From contig JABSRB010000045.1 in assembly GCA_013215375.1 (NCBI GenBank), positions 1 through 45,164 of the forward strand: a stretch of 45,164 nt of DNA. The letters are read 5' to 3'. Position 1 is the stretch's first letter, and every line of letters starts with the position of its first letter. The position numbers and the translations under genes were made by a program. The stretch is from Oceanospirillaceae bacterium. GTDB taxonomy: Bacteria > Pseudomonadota > Gammaproteobacteria > Pseudomonadales > Balneatricaceae. A model generated the notes under the pieces. That model was not told the DNA's origin, searched no databases, and was given only the letters and a program-made list of their open reading frames with translations. Shown here one piece after another: positions 32,359 through 41,171 of the stretch.

Positions 32359-32550
32359 TTATTCTAAGACGTAGTAATCGTCAAGATTTTCAGATAACTG
32401 CTTTTTTTCATTGTGTTTTTCAATGGCGCGCCGAGCCTCCAAGACTCGCTTTGAATGCATCTGCTTAGTTTCGTTTTGCCGGTTTTCGTTATAGCCAATA
32501 ATAGTATCGACAATGGTATTTTTTAAAGTAACTTTCTCAGTAGTATTCAT
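32359..32550 (-). CDS. Small basic protein, paralogue of the 31972-32181 gene
   Basis: A 63-residue protein related to the gene downstream: IVDTIIGYNENRQNE, then MHSKRVLEARRAIEKHNEKK, then an acidic end (NLDDYYVLE). GAGGGG is well placed before the ATG. The tandem pair probably arose by duplication. No membrane segment or signal peptide. Function not known. Confidence 0.7.
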   Translation of the reverse strand: MNTTEKVTLKNTIVDTIIGYNENRQNETKQMHSKRVLEARRAIEKHNEKKQLSENLDDYYVLE

Positions 32551-32708
32551 TTTTTATTGCCCCTCAAATAAAGAACAGCAGTTGTCAGAAAAAAGATTAG
32601 CTGCTGAACTACGCTCTGACGTAGATCAATAATTAAACAATAGCAAGAAAAAGTCAAATATTTGATTTTTGTGGAGTTTTGGCGACAATTAAGCCGCCAA
32701 ATTAATAT

Positions 32709-33572
32709 TCAATAACTGCGCTTGTCGTTTTGGCGTAAATTGCGCAAGCTGCGTTTGATGGTTTTTAGATGCTCTAGCACTCTAGGGCCAAGTCTCATAG
32801 CGACACCGACTGCCAGCACATCGATCACTACTAAGTGCAAGACTCTTGAAGACATCAGTGTACTAAGGTCTTTGTCCTCTTCCACATCGACAGGAATAGA
32901 GATACTGGCTAAATCTGCTAAAGGCGTGTTGCCTGGGCAGAGTGTCACTAAGGTGGCTCCCGTTTCGCGAACCAGCTTGCAGGTGTGCAGCATGTCTTTA
33001 GTGCGCCCTGTTTGCGAGATAGCCACCACTACATCTTGCTCGTTCATAGTGACCGCAGAGATGATTTGCATATGCGGGTCAGAGTGGGCCGCCGCTGAAA
33101 TCTGCAGGCGATGAAACTTGTGTTGCGCATCTGAGCAGACCGCAGCGGAGGCACCAAAGCCATAAAATTCAATACGTCGTGCACTGGCCAGGGCATCGAT
33201 TGCCGCCTCTACTCTGGCTGATTCTAGGTGATCGCGAATATGAATTAAGTTGCCGATCATAGAATCAAAAATTTTCTTTTGAAAATCCGTGACGCTGTCA
33301 TCGCTGTCTAAGGTAAATTGCTCAAAATTAGGATTACTGGCGAGGTCTTGCGCCAAAGTCATTTTGAAGTCTTGAAAACCGTCATAGTTAAGCGCTCGAC
33401 AGAAGCGTACTACAGTAGGCTCACTGACGTTGGCCTTTGCGGCAAGATCGACAATGCGCATGTGAATGACATCTTCTGGGTTTCCCAACACGTAATCAGC
33501 TACTTTTTGCTCTGATTTTCGCAGGCTTTCTCTAGCACTGTTAATTGATTTTATTAGATTGTTAGCGCTCAA
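32709..33572 (-). CDS. hexR: RpiR-family transcriptional regulator, HexR-like
   Basis: A 287-residue regulator: N-terminal RpiR HTH (residues 1-77; RIVDLAAKANVSEPTVVRFCRAL) and a C-terminal SIS sugar-phosphate-binding domain (about 120-260; FYGFGASAAVCSDAQHKFHRL, VVAISQTGRTKDML). Sequence and length fit HexR, which represses genes of the Entner-Doudoroff pathway and central carbon flow and is released by 2-keto-3-deoxy-6-phosphogluconate. The neighbours seen here are not carbon genes, so the name rests on the protein alone. No clean HexR-type palindrome was found upstream. Confidence 0.85.
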   Translation of the reverse strand: MSANNLIKSINSARESLRKSEQKVADYVLGNPEDVIHMRIVDLAAKANVSEPTVVRFCRALNYDGFQDFKMTLAQDLASNPNFEQFTLDSDDSVTDFQKKIFDSMIGNLIHIRDHLESARVEAAIDALASARRIEFYGFGASAAVCSDAQHKFHRLQISAAAHSDPHMQIISAVTMNEQDVVVAISQTGRTKDMLHTCKLVRETGATLVTLCPGNTPLADLASISIPVDVEEDKDLSTLMSSRVLHLVVIDVLAVGVAMRLGPRVLEHLKTIKRSLRNLRQNDKRSY

Positions 33573-33834
33573 GGTGTTTTCACTCTTAAAGTTATTATCC
33601 CTCGATTCTATATGGATATCTGCTTAGATAAAATCATTATATAGGTTACCTATAGGTAAACTGTTCAAATAGGTAGGATTCGCGGCTAATTGGGCCTTGT
33701 TACTGGAACATATTCGGCGATAGTCGTGAAAAAATCACGTAATTGGCTGCAATTATAGTAAATAACTTTACAATATGGATATCAGTTAGGTGCTTTAAAG
33801 CATTTACTCAGCGCTACAAAAATTGGAAAACGGT

Positions 33835-34437
33835 ATGAATGATAATATCTCTTTAGAAACGCAACTTAAAGCCTTCGATAAAGCTAAACTCACCGCATAC
33901 TGCGTGGCTATCTCGACAAGAGCGTTTCCAAATTTTGCACTGTTTAGCAACTTGGTTGAATTTGGCGATGCGAAAAAGATGGCCAATGTCATCGATGGTA
34001 TCTGGCAGTCATTAGTGCCAGGCGGCGCTAAAATGAACTTTGAGCTGCAACTGAGTAAAGTTGAAGACAACATGCCCGATCTAGATGTTTTTGATATGTA
34101 TGGCGCAGCACCTGCTCTGGATGCGATCACTTGTCTGCACGCTACGATTTCCTGCCTATTGCTCGGTGAATTTGAAGAGGCAGTAACTATAGGTTTGGTC
34201 TCTCGTGAAACCGTTGCCAGCTTCATTGAAATGTCTGAGGGCGATGATCAAATGTCTGATGAAGAGATCATGCGCTTAATCAGTAATCACCCGTTAACAG
34301 AACAAGAGGAAGAGTTCCAAGGCCAAGTGATCGAACTTTTAGAGGGCAGCAAAAGCCTTAACAAAGAGTTTATCGCTTCTCTTAAAGCACTGGCTACCAA
34401 CGAAGGCGTTAGTAATATCGGCATTAGTGTCGAGTAA
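33835..34437 (+). CDS. yjaG: YjaG/DUF416 family protein
   Basis: A 200-residue cytoplasmic protein that lines up with E. coli YjaG from end to end: FPNFALFSNLVEFGDAKKMA, LDVFDMYGAAPALDAITCLH, MSDEEIM and EGVSNIGISVE match conserved stretches. The function of the DUF416 family is unknown; it is a compact alpha-helical protein. The ATG at 33835 is used, as the TTG four codons earlier is a poor start and the family starts here. Confidence 0.85.
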   Translation: MNDNISLETQLKAFDKAKLTAYCVAISTRAFPNFALFSNLVEFGDAKKMANVIDGIWQSLVPGGAKMNFELQLSKVEDNMPDLDVFDMYGAAPALDAITCLHATISCLLLGEFEEAVTIGLVSRETVASFIEMSEGDDQMSDEEIMRLISNHPLTEQEEEFQGQVIELLEGSKSLNKEFIASLKALATNEGVSNIGISVE

Positions 34438-34485
34438 TCAATACTGCGCTCCCGCTTCCCCCCTCAGTTTCAGAAAGAATAACCG

Positions 34486-34761
34486 ATGATTAGAATAGGT
34501 TTACTACTCCTTGTTGTCCCCTGTCTTATGTTGATGGGTATGTATTTACCGGAACAATCCAGTATTGCTGATTGTCTTGAAATAGGCGGCTCCTTCGATT
34601 TTCAGAGCGCCAGCTGCGATACTCTCAATACTCATCCAAGCTCAACTTTCATGGCTCGGCATACGTTACTGGTTAACAGCGCTATGTTATTGGCACTGCT
34701 GGGATTCTTTGTTTGTTTAATTGGCTTGTACCGGCCTAAAAAGGTGCCAGAGGTACGATGA
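34486..34761 (+). CDS. Small two-helix membrane protein
   Basis: A 91-residue protein with an N-terminal hydrophobic helix (IGLLLLVVPCLMLMGMYL), a loop of about 35 residues with two Cys (IADCLE, SASCDTL) that probably forms a disulfide in the periplasm, and a second helix (VNSAMLLALLGFFVCLIGLY) ending in a basic tail. I do not recognise the family. Its end overlaps the next gene as ATGA, which supports both as real and coupled. Confidence 0.7.
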   Translation: MIRIGLLLLVVPCLMLMGMYLPEQSSIADCLEIGGSFDFQSASCDTLNTHPSSTFMARHTLLVNSAMLLALLGFFVCLIGLYRPKKVPEVR

Positions 34762-35186
34762 TAAAAAAAATATTGTGGGCTTTATTGGTACTGCTGTTAG
34801 CTGCAGCGGTGATGTTCTACCTAGATCGCGAGCAGTGGGTTGCCGATTTTAACCAAGAGCGACAAGCGCAACAAAGCGAATTTATCCAGCAGGGCCAAGC
34901 CTTTGGCGAAAGCGCTAGTCAACAACAGTGTTTAGCACAGAGTCTGGAGAAACTGGGCAGTTGCTTTTCCTATGGCTGTACTTTAGATCACGGTGCCTAT
35001 CTACGCGCTTGTCTGCAAGAGGCCAGCCCCAGTGAACAGTTTTGTCAGGATGTGCCTAGCTATCATAAAAAAGCCACGGAAGATGATAAAAGCTGGCTCA
35101 AAGATAACTGCTGGGATAAAAACTTAAACGGTGAGAGCTGTCGCTTTTTATACAAACAGCAAATACACTTTTGCTCCGTTAAATAA
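34758..35186 (+). CDS. Membrane-anchored, cysteine-rich periplasmic protein
   Basis: A 142-residue protein with one N-terminal membrane helix (IKKILWALLVLLLAAAVMFYL) and a soluble part with eight Cys, an even number that suggests four disulfides outside the cytoplasm. The Cys-containing stretches (QQCLAQSLEKLGSCFSYGC and NGESCRFLYKQQIHFC) are unlike anything I recognise. Coupled by a 4-bp overlap to the gene before and 21 bp ahead of cysZ; a link to sulfate transport is conceivable but unproven. Confidence 0.7.
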   Translation: MIKKILWALLVLLLAAAVMFYLDREQWVADFNQERQAQQSEFIQQGQAFGESASQQQCLAQSLEKLGSCFSYGCTLDHGAYLRACLQEASPSEQFCQDVPSYHKKATEDDKSWLKDNCWDKNLNGESCRFLYKQQIHFCSVK

Positions 35187-35207
35187 TTCAGGATATAGAG
35201 AAAAGTA

Positions 35208-35933
35208 ATGATAGGAAATCCAGTAAAAGGTGGTGGTTACGCACTGCGAGCGGTACATCTACTCTCAGAGAAAAAGTTGCGAGTATTTGTCTTAATCCCG
35301 CTTGTTATCAACATTGTATTATTCTCAGGTGCGCTGTATTTTATGTTTACCCAGTTGCCGGGTTGGATCGCTAGCTGGTTGAGCTTCCTGCCTAGTTTTC
35401 TGTCATTCTTAGAGTATGTTTTGTACCCGCTGTTTGCCGTGACCGCAATGTTGATGGTCTATTATGGCTTTAGCATTTTGGCCAATATCATTGCCGCCCC
35501 TTTTAACGGTATTCTCTCTGAGCGCGTGGAGCAGATGTTGGCTGGGCGCGAAGTAGCTGAGGAGAGTTTTAAAGAGCTGCTGGCTATTATCCCGCAGTCG
35601 ATAGGCCGTGAGTTATCTAAGTTGGCTTATTATATCCCCCGCGTTATCTTGTTATTAATATTGAGCTTTATCCCCGGAATTAATCTCTTTGCGCCGTTTT
35701 TCTGGTTCTTGTTTGGCGCTTGGATGATGGCGGTACAGTACTGTGATTACCCCATGGACAATAATAAGGTGAGTTTCAAAGAGATGTTAGTGTTGTTAAA
35801 GAAGCAACGCATGACCAGCTTAGGCTTTGGCGCAGTAGTACAAGTGGCAATGATGGTGCCTATCCTAAACTTTATTATGATGCCAGTGGCGGTGATTGGC
35901 GCGACTATTTACTGGGTAGAAGAGCACCGTTAA
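35208..35933 (+). CDS. cysZ: Sulfate transporter CysZ
   Basis: A 241-residue inner-membrane protein of the CysZ/EI24 family, which takes up sulfate for cysteine synthesis. The features are IGNPVKGGGYALRAVHLLSE at the N terminus, four or more long hydrophobic helices, LANIIAAPFNGILSERVEQM (about 90-110) and FLFGAWMMAVQYCDYPMDNN (about 165-185). Length is close to the E. coli protein (253). Last gene of a small operon and followed by a strong terminator. Confidence 0.92.
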   Translation: MIGNPVKGGGYALRAVHLLSEKKLRVFVLIPLVINIVLFSGALYFMFTQLPGWIASWLSFLPSFLSFLEYVLYPLFAVTAMLMVYYGFSILANIIAAPFNGILSERVEQMLAGREVAEESFKELLAIIPQSIGRELSKLAYYIPRVILLLILSFIPGINLFAPFFWFLFGAWMMAVQYCDYPMDNNKVSFKEMLVLLKKQRMTSLGFGAVVQVAMMVPILNFIMMPVAVIGATIYWVEEHR

Positions 35934-35956
35934 ATTATCATCAATAGCGATCCAGT

Positions 35957-35990
35957 AAAAATCCCGCCCCTATGTCGCGGGATTTTTTTT
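35957..35990. terminator. Bidirectional Rho-independent terminator
   Basis: ATCCCGC (35961-35967) pairs with GCGGGAT (35977-35983), loop 9 nt, followed by a T-run (35984-35990) and preceded by an A-run (35957-35961). It lies between cysZ and the convergent mioC and can serve both. Confidence 0.92.
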
Positions 35991-35992
35991 GA

Positions 35993-36436
35993 TTAAAGCT
36001 CGCGGGCCCAGCTCTGCGCCCAAGGCACCGCCTCAAGCTCTGGCTCTAACGTCTCGCAGGAGTCAATGCTGAGCATTTCTTTTGTTTCCCTGCCCTGAAG
36101 TTTTAGCAGTATTTGCTGCATTTGCCGACCGCCACCGCAAAAAGTATCACCATAACCACTGTCTCCGAGAGCGATGACAGCAAAGGGGGTGTTGGTGATC
36201 AAGGGTAATTGGCGGTGAAGCTGCAAGTAAAAGTCTTCCAGGTTTAGCGGAATGTCACCTTGGCCGGTGGTTGAAGTAATCACTAAAATGGCACTGGCCT
36301 GCTGTAATTGCGCCACACCCGGTGAGCTGTATTGCTCTGCACTGTGGCCATCAGCGATTAAAGCGTCAGTGACAAGATCGGCAACTTCGCTAGCATTACC
36401 AAACACAGAACCTACAAATATTTTAATATCAGCCAT
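35993..36436 (-). CDS. mioC: Flavodoxin-like protein MioC
   Basis: A 147-residue FMN-binding flavodoxin of the MioC type. IKIFVGSVFGNASEVADLV (residues 3-21) is the phosphate loop, ILVITSTTGQGDIPLNLEDF (about 52-71) and VIALGDSGYGDTFCGGGRQ (about 88-106) are the isoalloxazine loops. MioC proteins have been linked to biotin synthesis as electron carriers. The start MADIKIF at 36436 follows TAAGG at good spacing and gives the family length; the open frame upstream adds 34 atypical residues. Confidence 0.9.
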   Translation of the reverse strand: MADIKIFVGSVFGNASEVADLVTDALIADGHSAEQYSSPGVAQLQQASAILVITSTTGQGDIPLNLEDFYLQLHRQLPLITNTPFAVIALGDSGYGDTFCGGGRQMQQILLKLQGRETKEMLSIDSCETLEPELEAVPWAQSWAREL

Positions 36437-36760
36437 CATTAACCTTAAATAATTATCAGAAATTAAGGGCAACACCCTCCTATATTCGGCTGTTGGACAC
36501 CTTTTTAGACGCCGGAAGATAACGTCGTAGCAAGGCACGAATTGTAGTAAATGGTTGTTCCCTTTACAAGATTGGTAACGCCGCTAGGGCGAGATTTAAC
36601 TAGTATAAATAGGTGTAGCGCCTTCACTCATTGAGTGAAAATTGATTTAGCAGTATTTTACCTATAACTCATAAGCTTGGCGCTAATTAATAGCGACTGC
36701 CAAATTTAGCATCATAATACAACGACGTTTATTTATCAGTGCCGAGTTGAGCAGAACTCT
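36437..36760. other. Intergenic region with one short perfect palindrome
   Basis: About 320 bp between mioC and the end of phoR without a supported gene. It holds TTCACTCA-T-TGAGTGAA (36623-36639), a perfect 8-bp dyad of operator type. The region lies 5' of mioC and 3' of phoR, so the palindrome could act on mioC, although it is about 190 bp from its start. Confidence 0.4.
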
Positions 36761-38053
36761 CTACAACTCAACCAAAGTCTCCAGTGGAAAGAGGCAGCTA
36801 AAAGTACTGCCCTTGCCCAATGCGCTGTCGATGTTTAGCTGGCCCTGATGTCTCAACACCACATTTTTTACTATCGCTAAGCCCAATCCCGAACCACCAG
36901 TGTCTGAAGATCTGTCATCATCCACACGGTAAAATCTTTCAGTTAATCTATCTAAGTGAATGGAGTTAATCCCTGGGCCATTATCAGTGACACTAAAGTA
37001 GCCGCCATGGTCATCACAGCGCCAGAGGATTTTGATTTCGCCACCCTCTGGGGTGTAGCGCAAGGCATTGTAAAACAAGTTGGAAAAGGCGCTATGCAGT
37101 TCTTTTTCCTTGCCTACTAGGCCGATGTTTTCTGCGAGATCAACACTGATATGATGTTTTTTCCCCTCGGCGGCCTGCTCGGCGCTATCCAGTATCGAGA
37201 TAATTAAGCGAGAGACATTAATGGGCTCATCATCTAGGTTCATTTCAGTGGAGTCTAGGCGTGATAGCGTTAATAAATCGCCAATTAAACTCTGCATTCG
37301 GTCTGACTGTTGCTGCATTTGCAACATCGCTTTTTGCAGTGGCCTAGGTAAATTTCCCTGATCTAAAAAGGTTTCTAAATAGCCGCGAATAACGGTGAGC
37401 GGAGTGCGCAATTCGTGGGAGGCGTTGGCGACAAAATCTTGTCTGGTCTGCTCTAAACGGGTGAGGTCACTAATGTCACGTGCCACTAAGAGCTTTTCAG
37501 ATTCACCAAATTCGGTGATGGTATATTGCAGTTCAATGTTGGCGTTGTGTGGGCTTTTTTGCAGTAGTGGTTCGCTGTAATCACCGCGCTGGCAGTAGCG
37601 AATAAAGCTGGGATCGCGCAGAATATTAAACAGTGGTTTATCTTGATCTGACTGGTTTTTTAGCCCGAGCAATTGCTCGCTAGCCAAGTTCCACCACTGC
37701 ATATTAAATTGCTGGTCCAGTATTACCACAGCGTCTTTAAGGGCGGCGGAAAACTGTTGGAACCTGCTTAGTTTGTCCAGAAGTTGGGATTCACGAGAGC
37801 GGCGAATTTTACGGATGCGGTACAAGTGATCAAAGACATCGCCCCATTCCCCTTTAGCATCTGGTGGGTCTGTCACTAACTCTTGAGCGAGCCAGTGCTG
37901 CAGTTTGCGCAACTGGTGTATTTGCACCACTGACCAGATGAATAGCGCCAGCGCCAAAGTGTCAGCTATGTGGCCAATTAGCCAGCCGATAAATAGGGCG
38001 CAGGCTAAAAGCAGTGAAAAATGAGTAATAGCGCGGCTGGAAGCTTTTAGCAA
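36761..38053 (-). CDS. phoR: Phosphate regulon sensor histidine kinase PhoR
   Basis: A 430-residue membrane kinase that phosphorylates PhoB when phosphate is scarce. Two N-terminal hydrophobic helices (about 10-45), a PAS domain (about 95-195; LKDAVVILDQQFNMQWWN), the H box with His213 (FVANASHELRTPLTVIRGYL) and the ATPase domain (NLFYNALRYTPEGG, SVTDNGPGI, DTGGSGLGLAIVKNV) are in the PhoR order and the length matches E. coli PhoR (431). Downstream of phoB on the same strand, separated by about 130 bp. Confidence 0.95.
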   Translation of the reverse strand: MLKASSRAITHFSLLLACALFIGWLIGHIADTLALALFIWSVVQIHQLRKLQHWLAQELVTDPPDAKGEWGDVFDHLYRIRKIRRSRESQLLDKLSRFQQFSAALKDAVVILDQQFNMQWWNLASEQLLGLKNQSDQDKPLFNILRDPSFIRYCQRGDYSEPLLQKSPHNANIELQYTITEFGESEKLLVARDISDLTRLEQTRQDFVANASHELRTPLTVIRGYLETFLDQGNLPRPLQKAMLQMQQQSDRMQSLIGDLLTLSRLDSTEMNLDDEPINVSRLIISILDSAEQAAEGKKHHISVDLAENIGLVGKEKELHSAFSNLFYNALRYTPEGGEIKILWRCDDHGGYFSVTDNGPGINSIHLDRLTERFYRVDDDRSSDTGGSGLGLAIVKNVVLRHQGQLNIDSALGKGSTFSCLFPLETLVEL

Positions 38054-38186
38054 AAGTGGCGTCCTGAGTAATGGCTAAAATAGAGGGTAAATAATTAGTG
38101 TTCATCGTTTTGGCTGAGCACTCACTATACGGAGCCTAAATCAAAAAGCTCAGAGACACCACTGCTAGTTGATAGTTGTGAGTAAG

Positions 38187-38882
38187 CTATTGAGTTTGCG
38201 TGGAAAAACGATAGCCTGTGCCACGTACCGTCTGGATTAAATACTCGTGGCGCTCCCCTAACGCTTTACGCAGACGCCTGATATGCACATCCACGGTACG
38301 CTCTTCTACATAGACATTACCACCCCACACCATGTCTAATAGCTGTGTGCGTGAATAGGCGCGATCTTGATGGGTCATAAAGAACTGTAGTAACCGATAT
38401 TCGGTGGGACCTAGGTCTAAGGTGCTTCCCTCGGCACTGGCGCGGTGTGAAATAGGGTCGAGGATCAGTTGATCAACCTCGACAATTTGATCGACTCCCT
38501 TGGGAGTCACTCTGCGCAGTACCGATTTTAAACGCGCGACCAGTTCACGGGGCGAGAAGGGCTTGGTAATGTAATCGTCAATACCCGCCTCAAGGCCATG
38601 TACCTTATGATCTTCATCATCGCGGGCAGTGAGCATGATAATGGGGATGTCGGCGGTTAGCGCATCGCTGCGCAACCTGCGGGCTAATTCAATACCGCTC
38701 ATTTTTGGCATCATCCAATCGAGTAGCACCATATCAGGTTGTTGATCGATGATGATTTGGTGAGCCAGATGCGCATTGTCAGCCTCCAGACAATGAAACC
38801 CTGCCATCTCCAACGCAACCGCAATCATTTGCCTGATAGAAGACTCATCGTCGACAATTAGAATTTTTTTCGCAGATCCCAT
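38187..38882 (-). CDS. phoB: Phosphate regulon response regulator PhoB
   Basis: A 231-residue OmpR-type response regulator. The receiver has the acidic pair D11/D12, the phosphoacceptor D55 (VLLDWMMPKMSG) and Lys in DDYITKPFSPREL; the DNA-binding domain (about 130-228) ends in VDVHIRRLRKALGERHEYLIQ and VRGTGYRFS. Activates phosphate-scavenging genes by binding Pho boxes, one of which lies 89 bp upstream of its own start, as in other bacteria that autoregulate phoB. Confidence 0.96.
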   Translation of the reverse strand: MGSAKKILIVDDESSIRQMIAVALEMAGFHCLEADNAHLAHQIIIDQQPDMVLLDWMMPKMSGIELARRLRSDALTADIPIIMLTARDDEDHKVHGLEAGIDDYITKPFSPRELVARLKSVLRRVTPKGVDQIVEVDQLILDPISHRASAEGSTLDLGPTEYRLLQFFMTHQDRAYSRTQLLDMVWGGNVYVEERTVDVHIRRLRKALGERHEYLIQTVRGTGYRFSTQTQ

Positions 38883-38970
38883 CTTTTACCTCTTTGTCCC
38901 TAACTGTTATCTGCCTACATAATGGCGAGATCACATATATTGAGTGTGGCTACTATTACAAATCAAATTT

Positions 38971-38988
38971 GTGACAGAAATGTTACAA
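38971..38988 (-). promoter_or_regulatory. Pho box upstream of phoB
   Basis: On the minus strand the 18-mer TTGTAACATTTCTGTCAC has the two direct 7-bp halves (TTGTAAC, CTGTCAC) spaced by 4 bp as in the Pho consensus CTGTCATAAAACTGTCAT; the second half is nearly perfect and the first weaker. Its position 89 bp before the phoB start suits activation. Confidence 0.7.
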
Positions 38989-39011
38989 CGCGAAATAAAT
39001 ATTGCTGTTAG

Positions 39012-39875
39012 TCAGTAGGCATAATCGAGCACGATAGCGATAAATACAGCCAAACCGGCGTAGTGGTTATTAAGAAAGGCTTTAAAACACTGCTCGCGCA
39101 CTCTATCTTTGGTTAAATATTGTTGATAGCCAAAGAAACCAGCCATGACCACTAACCCCAAGTAGTAAATAATGCCTAAACCAGCACTGATGCCGACAGC
39201 CACAAACAGGCACAAAGTGGTGCACTGTAATATTGCATTGATTAGATTGTCGTATTTTCCAAACAAGATAGCCGTTGATTTCACGCCAATTTTTAAATCG
39301 TCGTCTCTGTCGACCATGGCGTACATCGTATCGTAGGCGACAGTCCAGCAAATTTTGGCAAAGTACAGTAGCCAGGCAATCAGCGGCAATTGTTCAGTGG
39401 TGGCGCTAAAGGCCATGGGGATGCCGAAGCCAAAAGCGGCACCTAATACCAGCTGCGGTAACTGAGTGAACCTTTTCATAAAGGGATAGCTAAAGGCGAG
39501 TAACAAAGCGGCAAACGACAAGTACACCGTCATTGCGTTGGTGGTCAGTAGTACCAGTAAAAACGCGGCACCCATCAATACCATAAACAGCGCTACCGCC
39601 TCTTTAGTGGAAATCAATTTTTGCGCCAGAGGGCGGTTAGCGGTGCGTTTTACTTTGCCGTCAATCTTACGGTCGGCAATGTCGTTAATCACACAACCTG
39701 CGGAGCGGGTGAGAAATACGCCTAAGGTAAATACCAGCAATAAGGTTAAATCGGGCAGCCCCTCACTGGCAATCCACAGTGCGCTAAGTGTGGGCCATAG
39801 CAGTAAATAACTACCGATAGGTTTGTCAAAGCGGGTGAGCTGCAGATAGATATTAAAACGCTGGGAGAGAGTCAT
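39012..39875 (-). CDS. ubiA: 4-hydroxybenzoate octaprenyltransferase
   Basis: A 287-residue membrane prenyltransferase that attaches the polyprenyl chain to 4-hydroxybenzoate in ubiquinone synthesis. The two Asp-rich motifs are [20 protein letters not shown] (about residues 64-83) and [20 protein letters not shown] (about 185-204); eight or nine hydrophobic helices surround them. Two bases separate it from ubiC upstream, so ubiC-ubiA is an operon. Confidence 0.96.
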   Translation of the reverse strand: MTLSQRFNIYLQLTRFDKPIGSYLLLWPTLSALWIASEGLPDLTLLLVFTLGVFLTRSAGCVINDIADRKIDGKVKRTANRPLAQKLISTKEAVALFMVLMGAAFLLVLLTTNAMTVYLSFAALLLAFSYPFMKRFTQLPQLVLGAAFGFGIPMAFSATTEQLPLIAWLLYFAKICWTVAYDTMYAMVDRDDDLKIGVKSTAILFGKYDNLINAILQCTTLCLFVAVGISAGLGIIYYLGLVVMAGFFGYQQYLTKDRVREQCFKAFLNNHYAGLAVFIAIVLDYAY

Positions 39876-39877
39876 AG

Positions 39878-40453
39878 TCAGGGTCTATTTTTTCTGTTGG
39901 TCAAAAGGGCTGGTGTGTAATGGGTTGTCGCCAGTATAGGTAAAAATACCTCGCAGACCAATAGTGGCTTACCCGAGAGATAAAAAACAGAGCGTCGCGC
40001 CCAAACTTTCTCACCGCTATCTAGCTGCAGCTGGCATATCTGGAAAGTGCCACGGCGCATCGTTGGGTCAGAAAATAATACACTGCCGAGTGAGCGGTTG
40101 CCCAAGTTGGCTAACTGCTGGTATTTGCCGGTTAAGGTGGAAGCGGGAATCACTGTGCGCGCTAGCACGTAGGTCTGATCATTGCCCTTGAGCTCCACTT
40201 CACGAATTAACGCCGCCTGGCGATTTTTTAGCTTTAGTACTTTCGCTTCACTGCGACAGGGAATAGCCCAACCCTGTTGTTTTAATGCCACTTTAAAATG
40301 ATGGTTACTGGCGGCGATTAAGTGCGTGGTTAACGAGCCCCTGTCTAACAGCCAGGCTCGCCAAGGACGCGGTGCCTGTAAATTAGTTGGTCGTTGATAA
40401 GTGCTCCAGCGAGTGTCAAAGTTCGTTGCTAATAATGTGTCTTTGATGAACAA
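39878..40453 (-). CDS. ubiC: Chorismate--pyruvate lyase
   Basis: A 191-residue cytoplasmic enzyme that converts chorismate to 4-hydroxybenzoate and pyruvate, the first step of ubiquinone synthesis. [21 protein letters not shown] (trimmed, about 29-49), [20 protein letters not shown] (about 84-104; the Arg/Glu ligand region) and [20 protein letters not shown] are family motifs. First gene of ubiC-ubiA; its product feeds UbiA directly. Confidence 0.93.
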   Translation of the reverse strand: MFIKDTLLATNFDTRWSTYQRPTNLQAPRPWRAWLLDRGSLTTHLIAASNHHFKVALKQQGWAIPCRSEAKVLKLKNRQAALIREVELKGNDQTYVLARTVIPASTLTGKYQQLANLGNRSLGSVLFSDPTMRRGTFQICQLQLDSGEKVWARRSVFYLSGKPLLVCEVFLPILATTHYTPALLTNRKNRP

Positions 40454-40595
40454 ACCTTTGCTCCCGGGTAATGCTTGAAGGTTAAAACCTGATAAAATGT
40501 AGGGAACAGTGGAAATTCCCTGCTATTGCGGCTGAATAATAGCGACTTATGAATTTTGAATACAGCAGTCTATCGTAAAATTGAGTAATAATTAA

Positions 40596-41171
40596 ATGTC
40601 GACAAACACCGAACAACAACAGCTTGAACTCTGTACTTCCTGGTTACAAAAAGTAGTGATTGGCATGAACTTATGCCCTTTTGCTAAACCTGTGGATAAA
40701 GCTGGCGGTATTCACTATGCCATTACTCAACAGTCTCAGCGCCAAGAGTTACTGATGTTTTTTGCCGAACAATTGCAGCTTATAGCGCAGGCAAAAGACA
40801 CTGAAATAGCGACTTCGCTGGTGATTTATCCCCATGGTTTAGATGATTTCTACGACTATTTAGATTTTTTAGCGCAGTGCGAAAAGCTATTGGACAGCGG
40901 CGGGCACAGTGGCGTGTTCCAACTGGCTAGTTTTCACCCGCAGTATTTATTTGGCGGTGTCGACGCCACTGATTTAAGTCACTGGAGCAATAGATCCCCT
41001 TATCCCATCATCCATATCATTCGCGAGCAGCAAATGAGCGAAGTGTTGGCAAAGCACCCCAACCCAGACGCCATCCCCGAGCGCAATATCGCCTTTTTAC
41101 AAGCGCTGGGAAGTGATGAGTTGATTAAACGTTTTCCGCCGTTTGGTGATTATGCGAGGGGAGAAAGCTAA
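40596..41171 (+). CDS. DUF1415 family protein
   Basis: A 191-residue cytoplasmic protein of the conserved DUF1415 family: CTSWLQKVVIGMNLCPFAKPV at the N terminus (CPFA motif), VIYPHGLDDFYDYLDFL, FQLASFHPQYLFGGV and RSPYPIIHIIREQQM are hallmark stretches. The function is unknown. The stop codon TAA (41169-41171) lies inside the first unit of a heptamer array. Confidence 0.88.
   Translation: MSTNTEQQQLELCTSWLQKVVIGMNLCPFAKPVDKAGGIHYAITQQSQRQELLMFFAEQLQLIAQAKDTEIATSLVIYPHGLDDFYDYLDFLAQCEKLLDSGGHSGVFQLASFHPQYLFGGVDATDLSHWSNRSPYPIIHIIREQQMSEVLAKHPNPDAIPERNIAFLQALGSDELIKRFPPFGDYARGES

Noticed and set aside
33750-33775. A possible HexR site (TGTAAAGTTATTTAC on the minus strand)
   Set aside because: The half-site spacing is off by one from the 15-bp HexR dyad, and the position does not fit either flanking gene well.
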